Position numbers and translations under genes: made by a program
In this document: one piece after another, positions 1 to 5,161 of the stretch
How the letters are laid out: every line of letters begins with the position of its first letter
How positions within the stretch are numbered: the first letter of the stretch is position 1
Notes under the pieces: generated by a model
The model's database searches: none
The model's input: only the letters and a program-made list of their open reading frames with translations
What the model was told of the DNA's origin: nothing
Assembly (NCBI GenBank): GCA_019246575.1
Contig: JAFAQG010000994.1
Coordinates: forward strand, 1 to 5,161
Source of the DNA: Acidobacteriaceae bacterium
GTDB lineage: Bacteria > Acidobacteriota > Terriglobia > Bryobacterales > Bryobacteraceae
Direction: 5' to 3'
DNA length: 5,161 bases

Positions 1-1559
1 TAGTCCTCGCGAAGCTTCATGATTTGAAGCTTGCCCAGCGTGTAGTAAAGATAAGTCGGGTCGGAGGTGCCGCGCTTCGTTTCGCGCTCGGCGTAGGCCC
101 GCGTCATAAAGCCTTCTCGCATGAAGAACTCGATGCCCTGGTCGTACGTCATTTTGCCCGAGTGCATCTCGAGTCCGACAATATAGCGGCAATCGCGAAG
201 CAACGCATCGAGTAACTGGCCCGCGCGCAGCTGAAGGTCACCGTCTCCGTAGCCTTCGTCGAGCATCATCTGCTCCGTGTAGTGCGCCCAGCCCTCAACG
301 TTCGTATTGCAGTGCAGCAGCTTCCGCTTCTTCGACTGCAAGCGGTGGAACCACAAAAACTGGACATAATGGCCGGGATAAGCCTCATGAATGGCAGTGC
401 TGACGATGGTGCCGCGATTGAATGCGGTCATGAACTCTTCCGTCTCTTCGCGAGACCAATTCTTCTCCGGGAGCGTGACGTTGAAGTACGCCTCGGTCGC
501 GACATTCTCATACGGCCCAGGTGTGTCCATCGATGCGGTTGTCAAGGCACGCATGAACGGCGGTGTCTCTTCCAGAATCGGTCTGACATCCGAAGGGATG
601 GTGATGATGTGATGTGCATCAGTAAAACCGATGAGCCCGTTGAAGGTGTTACGAAACGATTCAAGCAGGCGGCTCGGCTCAGGATGATCTTTGCCGATCC
701 GATCGGCGATCTGCTGCGGTGTTTTCGCCGGGTCAATCTTGGCGCAGACTTGCTTTAGCCAGTTCTGATTTTTTCGCAAATCGGCATAGCCGATCTCGAG
801 AATCCGATCGAGTGGGATGTCTACCATTTCGTCAAACAGCAGCTTCTTCCGAAAGTTCTCTGAACCAATACGGAAGTCGCCATGCGAGCGAGTGAGCAAG
901 TCGGACTCGAGCCACCGTTGATATTGCTTCAACACGTCAATTGTTGCCGAGTTGCTCTTTGCGAACGCATCGAGCAAGGTACGATCCTTGACCTCAGTGA
1001 AAGCCGCGGGAACGTCTTTGGCAAAAAAACTTTCGTTGCCCGGAAGCTGCTCAATCGCGATTTCCGTATAGATTCGAGGCGGGTTCGTGAGGTTCTCGCG
1101 GGCATGCGCGAGCACTTGCGGGATTTGCCGCTCGCGTGCAACAACTGATCTCAAACGCTCTTCTGGCGGGGCAAACTTGCGGCTGATCAGGTCAAAAATC
1201 GAGGAAGTGACGCCGCTCGAATAGATATCGGGGTCTCTTACATAGTCGCGAATAGTTTCGAGGCTCAAAAGACCGGCTCGAAGGCGTGAAACGATAAAAT
1301 CGCGGTCATCCGAAGCGGGCTGATTCTCAAAGTGCGGCAAGTATCTGTGCGCGAGCTGGATACGCCGATCGAAGCCTTTTTTGGAATAGTCTTCCAACTG
1401 CGAATCAAATGGATGATGAAAGCCGGCGGCCGTTGCGGCGCTGGGGTAGAGCCGGAAGTAATCGTCGAAATAGCGATCGACAAGCGAATCAAGCGAGGAC
1501 TGTGCGGACATGACACTTGCGCCTGCCAACAACAGCAGCGGCAATTTCATGAACTTCAT
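1..1559 (-). CDS. DUF885 family putative secreted metallopeptidase, C-terminus cut off by the window edge
   Basis: Translating the minus strand from ATG at 1559 gives 519 residues without a stop, running off the left edge. The N-terminus (MKFMKLPLLLLAGASVMSAQ) looks like a signal peptide with a short basic start, a hydrophobic core and small residues near position 19, so export to the periplasm or beyond is inferred. After it comes LVDRYFDDYFRLYPSAATAAG (about 27-47), typical of the start of DUF885 (PF05960) proteins. The family hallmark HEAYPGH lies at residues 391-397, followed by EGWAHYTE at 422-429. These resemble the zinc-binding and catalytic elements of a gluzincin-like peptidase, with H391, H397 and E422 as candidate metal ligands and E392 as candidate base. 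Near the edge, YYTLGKLQIMKLRE matches the usual C-terminal family segment, so probably only some tens of residues are missing. An in-frame ATG at 1550 is an alternative start; neither has a strong Shine-Dalgarno. The substrate is unknown. The family assignment is strong, the peptidase activity is inferred. Confidence 0.9.
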   Translation of the reverse strand, partial: MKFMKLPLLLLAGASVMSAQSSLDSLVDRYFDDYFRLYPSAATAAGFHHPFDSQLEDYSKKGFDRRIQLAHRYLPHFENQPASDDRDFIVSRLRAGLLSLETIRDYVRDPDIYSSGVTSSIFDLISRKFAPPEERLRSVVARERQIPQVLAHARENLTNPPRIYTEIAIEQLPGNESFFAKDVPAAFTEVKDRTLLDAFAKSNSATIDVLKQYQRWLESDLLTRSHGDFRIGSENFRKKLLFDEMVDIPLDRILEIGYADLRKNQNWLKQVCAKIDPAKTPQQIADRIGKDHPEPSRLLESFRNTFNGLIGFTDAHHIITIPSDVRPILEETPPFMRALTTASMDTPGPYENVATEAYFNVTLPEKNWSREETEEFMTAFNRGTIVSTAIHEAYPGHYVQFLWFHRLQSKKRKLLHCNTNVEGWAHYTEQMMLDEGYGDGDLQLRAGQLLDALLRDCRYIVGLEMHSGKMTYDQGIEFFMREGFMTRAYAERETKRGTSDPTYLYYTLGKLQIMKLRED

Positions 1560-1574
1560 TCTAGACGTTGCTTT

Positions 1575-1580
1575 TACAAT
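1575..1580 (+). promoter_or_regulatory. Possible -10 box for tyrS
   Basis: TACAAT differs from the TATAAT consensus at one base and lies 11 bases before the GTG start of tyrS. Transcription from it would begin around 1586-1588, leaving a leader of only about 4-6 bases. No good -35 hexamer is visible 16-18 bases upstream, where the start codon region of the divergent DUF885 gene lies. This is a motif-based guess; the real promoter could lie further upstream, inside the DUF885 gene. Confidence 0.3.
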
Positions 1581-1591
1581 GAGATACGACT

Positions 1592-2815
1592 GTGCCCTTT
1601 CCACCTGTTAACGATCAGCTCACTTATATAAAAAAGGGTCTCTCGGAGCTGATTCGAGAGGAAGAACTGCGCGAACGGCTGATTGCGTCCGCAAAAGAGA
1701 ACCGGCCGCTGCGCGTGAAGGCAGGCTTCGACCCCACCGCTCCGGATTTGCATCTGGGACACACGGTTCTTCTTCGAAAAATGAAGCACTTTCAGGACCT
1801 TGGTCACACGGTGATTTTCCTGATCGGCGACATGACAAGCCTGATCGGCGATCCCTCCGGGCGGAACATTACGCGCCCGCCGATGACACGCGATGAGATC
1901 GATCGCAACGCCGAGACTTACAAAGCCCAAGTCTTTAAGATTCTGGATCCGGAAAAGACGGAGATACGCTTCAACAGCCAGTGGCTTGAGCCGCTGACAT
2001 TCGAGAACGTCATCCGGCTCTGTTCGAAGTACACGGTCGCTCGACTGCTCGAGCGCGACGATTTCTCGAAGCGCTTCAAAGAGGGCTCGCCTATATCCGT
2101 CCACGAATTGCTATATCCCTTAGCGCAGGGCTTCGATTCGTTTGCGCTCGAATGTGACGTCGAGATGGGCGGCACGGACCAGAAGTTCAATCTACTCGTC
2201 GGGCGCGAGATTCAGAAGGACTACGGACAGCCGCCGCAGATCGTCGCGACAACCCCGATCCTGGAAGGGATCGACGGCGTCGATAAAATGTCGAAGTCGA
2301 AAGGCAACTACATCGGCATCACGGAACCGCCGAAAGTGATGTTTCAGAAAATCATGCGCATCAGCGACGAGCTGATGTACCGCTACTACGAGTTGCTGAC
2401 TGACTTGTCAATTGAAGAGATCGCAACGCTGCGAGCCGATGTAGCCGCCGGGCGGAAAGATCCTATGCACGTAAAAATGGATCTGGCGCGGCGCATCGTG
2501 GCAGATTTTCACTCGGCCGGGCACGCAGAGACGGCGCACGAAGCTTTCAATCGCGAAGTCCGCCAGCACCTCGAGCCGGTCGACACCGAAACGGTCGAGC
2601 TACCCGCACAAGCCGTTAGCGAAAAAGGCATCCGCCTCGATAAACTGCTTGCGCTCGTCGGCCTGGCCCCTAGCGTTAGTGAAGGCCTGCGCAAGGTCAA
2701 AGCCGGCGCCGTCGAGATAAACGGCGAGATCTCTAAACAATTGGTCCTTACGGGACTGAACGGCGTGGTTGTAATTCGCGCCGGTAAGCTATGGAAGCGG
2801 GTGCGGGTCAGCTAG
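1592..2815 (+). CDS. tyrS: Tyrosyl-tRNA synthetase (class I, TyrZ-like type 2)
   Basis: This cytoplasmic enzyme charges tRNA-Tyr with tyrosine using ATP. The 407-residue product is full length for the family. The Rossmann catalytic domain shows [13 protein letters not shown] (45-57), where HLGH is the class I HIGH signature. Next come [15 protein letters not shown] (77-91), YPLAQGFDS (175-183) and the tyrosine-site segment [10 protein letters not shown] (191-200). KMSKSKGN (232-239) is the KMSKS loop. Residues from about 347 to 403 ([19 protein letters not shown] onward) form an S4 RNA-binding domain. The [17 protein letters not shown] wording fits the TyrZ-like subgroup rather than the E. 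coli TyrS type. The start is GTG: an in-frame TGA at 1580-1582 rules out anything earlier, and the N-terminus matches family length. A weak GAG at 1581-1583 is the only Shine-Dalgarno-like element. The gene is divergent from the DUF885 gene across 32 bp and converges on the radical SAM gene. No T-box leader can fit in the intergenic gap. Confidence 0.97.
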   Translation: MPFPPVNDQLTYIKKGLSELIREEELRERLIASAKENRPLRVKAGFDPTAPDLHLGHTVLLRKMKHFQDLGHTVIFLIGDMTSLIGDPSGRNITRPPMTRDEIDRNAETYKAQVFKILDPEKTEIRFNSQWLEPLTFENVIRLCSKYTVARLLERDDFSKRFKEGSPISVHELLYPLAQGFDSFALECDVEMGGTDQKFNLLVGREIQKDYGQPPQIVATTPILEGIDGVDKMSKSKGNYIGITEPPKVMFQKIMRISDELMYRYYELLTDLSIEEIATLRADVAAGRKDPMHVKMDLARRIVADFHSAGHAETAHEAFNREVRQHLEPVDTETVELPAQAVSEKGIRLDKLLALVGLAPSVSEGLRKVKAGAVEINGEISKQLVLTGLNGVVVIRAGKLWKRVRVS

Positions 2816-2826
2816 CTTTTAACGAA

Positions 2827-2854
2827 CGCAGACGACCCCAAACGATCGTCTGCG
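2827..2854. terminator. Perfect 9-bp stem-loop between convergent genes, possible terminator
   Basis: CGCAGACGA (2827-2835) pairs exactly with TCGTCTGCG (2846-2854) around a 10-base loop. The hairpin lies in the 53-bp gap between the stop codons of tyrS and the radical SAM gene, where a shared bidirectional terminator is expected. Neither side has a classical T-tract. On the minus strand the stem is followed by TTCGTTAAAA, which is mildly T-rich; on the plus strand by CCACAAACG. It may therefore terminate the radical SAM transcript weakly, or mainly protect 3' ends from exonucleases. The hairpin is seen directly, its function is inferred. Confidence 0.45.
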
Positions 2855-2868
2855 CCACAAACGATTGC

Positions 2869-4542
2869 TTACGCCGGACACGGCGCTTCGGCATCCGCGA
2901 AAATGCGGAACGGCGATCCAGGACGCGTTTTGGGCGGCTGCCGATCTTTCAGGTTCGCGAGAGCATCGTCGATCTTAGGAATCGTGTAATCCGCGGTGAA
3001 CCGGTAACAGTGATAGCCCATCATGATGAAGATGAGCGTTATCGGGAGTTGTTCCGGGCAAGTGCGTAACACCCCGAGCAGAAATCGCCCCAGCGCTTTT
3101 CGGAATTCCGGTGGAAACCCGCGGTACAAGTCGCGCACAAAACGGATGATGTCGGCCGGCGAACCCTTCTTCGCGCCGGGTTCCACCGGCTCCTTCAAGA
3201 AGGCATTTGCGAGCTGGTGAAAACGCTGCAAGCGCTCACGAATTGTCTTGGCGCGTGGCAGGCGCTGCATGCTGCGGAGGCTGCGCTCGAAATATTGCAC
3301 CGGGTCATAGATGTTGCTGACGATATGGCGGTGGCCTTCCAGAAGGTTTTCGCGAGGCATCACAGTCGCAATGTTCGTATAACCGGACTCGTACCAACTA
3401 CTGTAGTCGCGGGAATCGAGAAGCCGCCCTTCGCGCTCCATGCGTTTGAACAGGTCTGTGCCGGGCAGCGCCATCAGCGGCCCTATCATGGCATTCGCAA
3501 CGGCGCCTTCGGTTATGAACTCGATTTGCCGGTCGAAAATATCTGCGCTGTCGTGATCGAAACCGATGATGAAGCCCGCGTAAACGATCAGCCCGGCCTT
3601 TTGAATCTTCACGACGCGATCGAGGAGAGAGCCCGGCACGTTCTGATGCTTCCGCGTCTCGCGCAGGCTCTCGAGTGACGGCGTTTCGATGCCCAGGAAC
3701 ACAGTGATGAACCCGGCATCGACCATGCCGTTCAATAGTTTTGGATCGTCAGCCAAATTAACGGTTGCTTCCGTGCCATAGCTAAACGGATGGCCGTGTT
3801 CACGGTTCCAACGCGCCAGCTCGGGCAGAAACTCCAGCACTTTTTTCTTGTTGCCGATGAAGTTATCGTCGACGATGAACACCTGCCCGCGATAGCCGGT
3901 CGCGAGCAGCGTATCCAACTCCGCTGTAAGCTGCTTGGGCGTCTTGGTGCGAGGCCGGCGGCCATAAAGAACTGTGATGTCGCAGAACTCGCAATTATAA
4001 GGACAGCCCCGGGAAAACTGGATGGGAATAGAGGCGTAATCGGTGGGCTTGATCAGGTCGAAGCGAGGGCAAGGAGTTTGAGTTATATCGGGCTTTTCGG
4101 GAGATGTGTAAATCGGCAGGAATTTACCGCATTCAAGATCATTTAGAAACAGCGGCCAAGTTATTTCGCCCTCATTCAGTACCAGGACATCACAATACGG
4201 CTTACATTCCTCAGGGCAGGCCGTGGGATAGGGTCCCCCGAAGACGACCAATTTTCCTGCAGCCTGACAACGCTGGGCTGCTCTCGCCATTGCGCCTTTC
4301 TGCACCAGCATGGCAGAGAACAACACCATATCGGCCCATTCGATATCTTCGTCCGTCAGCGGCCTGCAATTCAGGTCCACGAGCTTTATTTCATACTGAG
4401 GAGGCGTAAGGGCGGCAATAGTCAAAAGACCGAGCGGGGGCATTAGCGACTTACGCCTAAGAAAGGGCAAGGAGTACTGCATTCCCCAGTAACTCAGGTC
4501 GAATTCGGGATAAACCATCAATAATCGTCGGTATGAGCTCAT
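2869..4542 (-). CDS. B12-binding-domain radical SAM protein, DUF4070 type (HpnP-like, substrate unknown)
   Basis: The 557-residue protein has the architecture of class B radical SAM enzymes, which commonly use methylcobalamin and S-adenosylmethionine to methylate unactivated carbons. Residues about 5-145 form a cobalamin-binding-like domain, including MPPLGLLTIAALTP (34-47), VDLNCRPL (55-62) and GGPYP (102-106). N58 lies where DxHxxG-type proteins carry the axial histidine, so cobalamin would probably bind without a histidine ligand. The radical SAM core begins at FSRGCPYNCEFCDIT (176-190); C180, C184 and C187 are the CxxxCxxC ligands of the 4Fe-4S cluster. YGRRPRTKTP (193-202), DDNFIGNKK (225-233), TEATVNLADD (257-266) and GIETP (284-288) are typical of the group. 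A DUF4070-like region follows (about 305-440). The tail contains a hydrophobic stretch, LPITLIFIMMGYHCYRFT (499-516), that might touch membrane. The closest characterised relative I recall is HpnP, the hopanoid C-2 methylase, but this family is broad and no hopanoid gene is adjacent, so no symbol is given. The ATG at 4542 gives the expected N-terminus; GGAA about 10 bases upstream is a weak ribosome site. Confidence 0.92.
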   Translation of the reverse strand: MSSYRRLLMVYPEFDLSYWGMQYSLPFLRRKSLMPPLGLLTIAALTPPQYEIKLVDLNCRPLTDEDIEWADMVLFSAMLVQKGAMARAAQRCQAAGKLVVFGGPYPTACPEECKPYCDVLVLNEGEITWPLFLNDLECGKFLPIYTSPEKPDITQTPCPRFDLIKPTDYASIPIQFSRGCPYNCEFCDITVLYGRRPRTKTPKQLTAELDTLLATGYRGQVFIVDDNFIGNKKKVLEFLPELARWNREHGHPFSYGTEATVNLADDPKLLNGMVDAGFITVFLGIETPSLESLRETRKHQNVPGSLLDRVVKIQKAGLIVYAGFIIGFDHDSADIFDRQIEFITEGAVANAMIGPLMALPGTDLFKRMEREGRLLDSRDYSSWYESGYTNIATVMPRENLLEGHRHIVSNIYDPVQYFERSLRSMQRLPRAKTIRERLQRFHQLANAFLKEPVEPGAKKGSPADIIRFVRDLYRGFPPEFRKALGRFLLGVLRTCPEQLPITLIFIMMGYHCYRFTADYTIPKIDDALANLKDRQPPKTRPGSPFRIFADAEAPCPA

Positions 4543-4750
4543 TTTGCGGGATTTCCGGGATGTCGTCGCAACTCAGCTCTCGCACGTCTCTACAGCGGCG
4601 TGCTGCCGCGGAGCCGCCAAGGCGCCATGCTAGACTATCAAACTTTGCGACTTACTCAAATAGAGTGGAGAATTGTTCCAGCAAAGTTACACGGGCTAGT
4701 TCGAAGAAAGTTTTGGCTGTAAGGTGGCGAACGGACCTGTCGTGAATGCG
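4543..4750. other. 208-bp intergenic region without a supported gene
   Basis: This gap separates the end of the aldolase gene from the start of the co-directional radical SAM gene. It should hold the radical SAM promoter if that gene is transcribed independently. I see no strong sigma-70 pair on the minus strand; TTGAGT (4653-4658, read on the minus strand) with a poor -10 is the best I can offer. No T-tract terminator follows the aldolase stop. A small GC-rich hairpin, GCGGC-GTGCT-GCCGC on the plus strand, lies in the 4590-4610 area, and an 8-bp inverted repeat at 4641-4688 is listed separately. A 70-codon plus-strand frame across the gap looks non-coding. Confidence 0.6.
4641..4688. repeat. 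8-bp inverted repeat upstream of the radical SAM gene
   Basis: AACTTTGC (4641-4648) is exactly mirrored by GCAAAGTT (4681-4688), with 32 bases between the arms. The pair lies about 100-145 bp upstream of the radical SAM start codon. The spacer holds a smaller ACTC-AAATA-GAGT hairpin (4654-4666), so the whole could fold as a broken stem or present two half-sites to a regulator. The repeat is directly visible. Any role as an operator is inference, and a chance 8-bp match in a 200-bp gap is not excluded. Confidence 0.4.
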
Positions 4751-5161
4751 TCAGGCCACTTGGGCTGTGCTGCCTCTTCGGGCCGCCGATGCAGCCTCCC
4801 GGAATTTCCGCGCGCGTTCGGTGAATATGGAGTAGTTACCGACAGCGCAGGACTTATTGTCGATTAACTCGCCGCCGACTCCAACGGCGGAAGATCCAGC
4901 GGTAATAAAATCCCCGATGGTGTCGAGAGTGACGCCGCCGGTCGGAACCAGTTCGACGTGCGGGAACGGTCCTTTCAAAGCTTTGATGTATTTCGCGCCG
5001 CCAAGCGCGCTACAGGGGAAGACTTTCACGCCATCCGCGCCTGTTTCCCAAGCGGTAACGATTTCCGTCGGCGTGAGGGCGCCCGGGAACACCGGCTTGC
5101 TATACCGTTTCGCCATTTCGATCGTTTTGACATTCAGGCAGGGCGTGACAAAGAACTGAGC
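4751..5161 (-). CDS. eda: KDPG aldolase (2-dehydro-3-deoxy-6-phosphogluconate aldolase), N-terminus cut off by the window edge
   Basis: The enzyme cleaves 2-keto-3-deoxy-6-phosphogluconate to pyruvate and glyceraldehyde-3-phosphate, the last step of the Entner-Doudoroff route and of several sugar-acid pathways. The visible 136 residues are the C-terminal part of the class I (Schiff-base) TIM-barrel family. The frame stays open to the right edge and begins AQFFVTPCLN, so the ATG at 5116 is internal and not the start. In visible-residue numbering, PGALTPTEI follows (about 25-33). K46 in GVKVFPCSALGG is the Schiff-base lysine, equivalent to K133 of E. coli Eda. VPTGGV (72-77) and GVGGEL (94-99) are the phosphate-binding loops. 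By comparison with the roughly 213-residue E. coli enzyme, about 80 N-terminal residues, including the catalytic glutamate, lie beyond the window. TPCLN replaces the more familiar SPG or TPG wording. The exact substrate (KDPG, KDPGal or 4-hydroxy-2-oxoglutarate) cannot be settled without the upstream neighbours. Confidence 0.92.
   Translation of the reverse strand, partial: AQFFVTPCLNVKTIEMAKRYSKPVFPGALTPTEIVTAWETGADGVKVFPCSALGGAKYIKALKGPFPHVELVPTGGVTLDTIGDFITAGSSAVGVGGELIDNKSCAVGNYSIFTERARKFREAASAARRGSTAQVA

Noticed and set aside
282..758. 158-codon plus-strand open frame with an ATG
   Set aside because: It lies antisense to the DUF885 gene, whose minus-strand translation carries clear family motifs. 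The plus-strand product has no recognisable domain and looks like an antisense shadow.
1574..2104. 176-codon minus-strand frame opposite the start of tyrS
   Set aside because: It is fully antisense to the catalytic domain of a well-conserved tyrosyl-tRNA synthetase and would also overlap the spacer to the DUF885 gene. Its product matches nothing I recognise.
2810..2817. AGCTAGCT palindrome over the tyrS stop codon
   Set aside because: An 8-base palindrome formed by the last serine codon and TAG is expected by chance and has no partner elsewhere in the window that I noticed.
3217..3678. 153-codon plus-strand frame inside the radical SAM gene
   Set aside because: It is antisense to the conserved radical SAM region and has no family motif; high GC at third positions produces such frames.
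4533..4745. 70-codon plus-strand frame across the 208-bp intergenic gap
   Set aside because: It starts inside the radical SAM gene, has no convincing ribosome site, and encodes a Ser/Arg-rich low-information product without a recognisable motif. A small gene cannot be excluded but is not supported.
4751..5116. A complete 121-residue small aldolase starting at ATG 5116
   Set aside because: The frame continues upstream to the window edge with the conserved AQFFVTPCLN segment, so the ATG is internal and the gene is cut by the window rather than short.
4857..5159. 100-codon plus-strand frame at the right edge
   Set aside because: It is antisense to the KDPG aldolase gene, which has its lysine and phosphate-binding motifs intact.

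Overview
The window is ordinary, gene-dense bacterial chromosome of moderately high GC. Four protein genes fill nearly all of it. No mobile element, CRISPR array, tRNA or rRNA was recognised. The protein mix is a secreted DUF885-type putative metallopeptidase, a bacterial type-2 (TyrZ-like) tyrosyl-tRNA synthetase, a cobalamin-binding radical SAM protein of the DUF4070/HpnP-like kind and a KDPG aldolase. This is compatible with an Acidobacteriota (Bryobacter/Solibacter-like) or similar soil genome. That placement is an impression from the families, not a demonstrated assignment.

Layout from left to right: (1) A long minus-strand gene starts at 1559 and runs off the left edge, giving 519 residues with no stop. 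It encodes a DUF885-family protein with a signal peptide and an HEAYPGH motif. Short plus-strand reading frames over this stretch are shadows of it. (2) A 32-bp divergent gap (1560-1591) leads to tyrS on the plus strand (1592-2815, GTG start), complete with HIGH and KMSKS signatures and a C-terminal S4 domain. (3) A 53-bp convergent gap holds a perfect 9-bp stem. (4) A complete minus-strand gene (2869-4542) encodes a 557-residue B12-binding-type radical SAM protein. (5) A 208-bp gap (4543-4750) has no supported gene but carries an 8-bp inverted repeat. (6) The 3' part of an eda-like KDPG aldolase gene lies on the minus strand (4751 to the right edge).

The genes do not form an obvious pathway. 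tyrS is a housekeeping gene between unrelated neighbours. The aldolase and the radical SAM gene are co-directional, but the 208-bp gap argues against tight coupling. The most interesting element is the radical SAM protein. It resembles the class B methylase-like family that includes the hopanoid C-2 methylase HpnP, but its substrate cannot be read from this window. I found no convincing evidence of a previously undescribed system.
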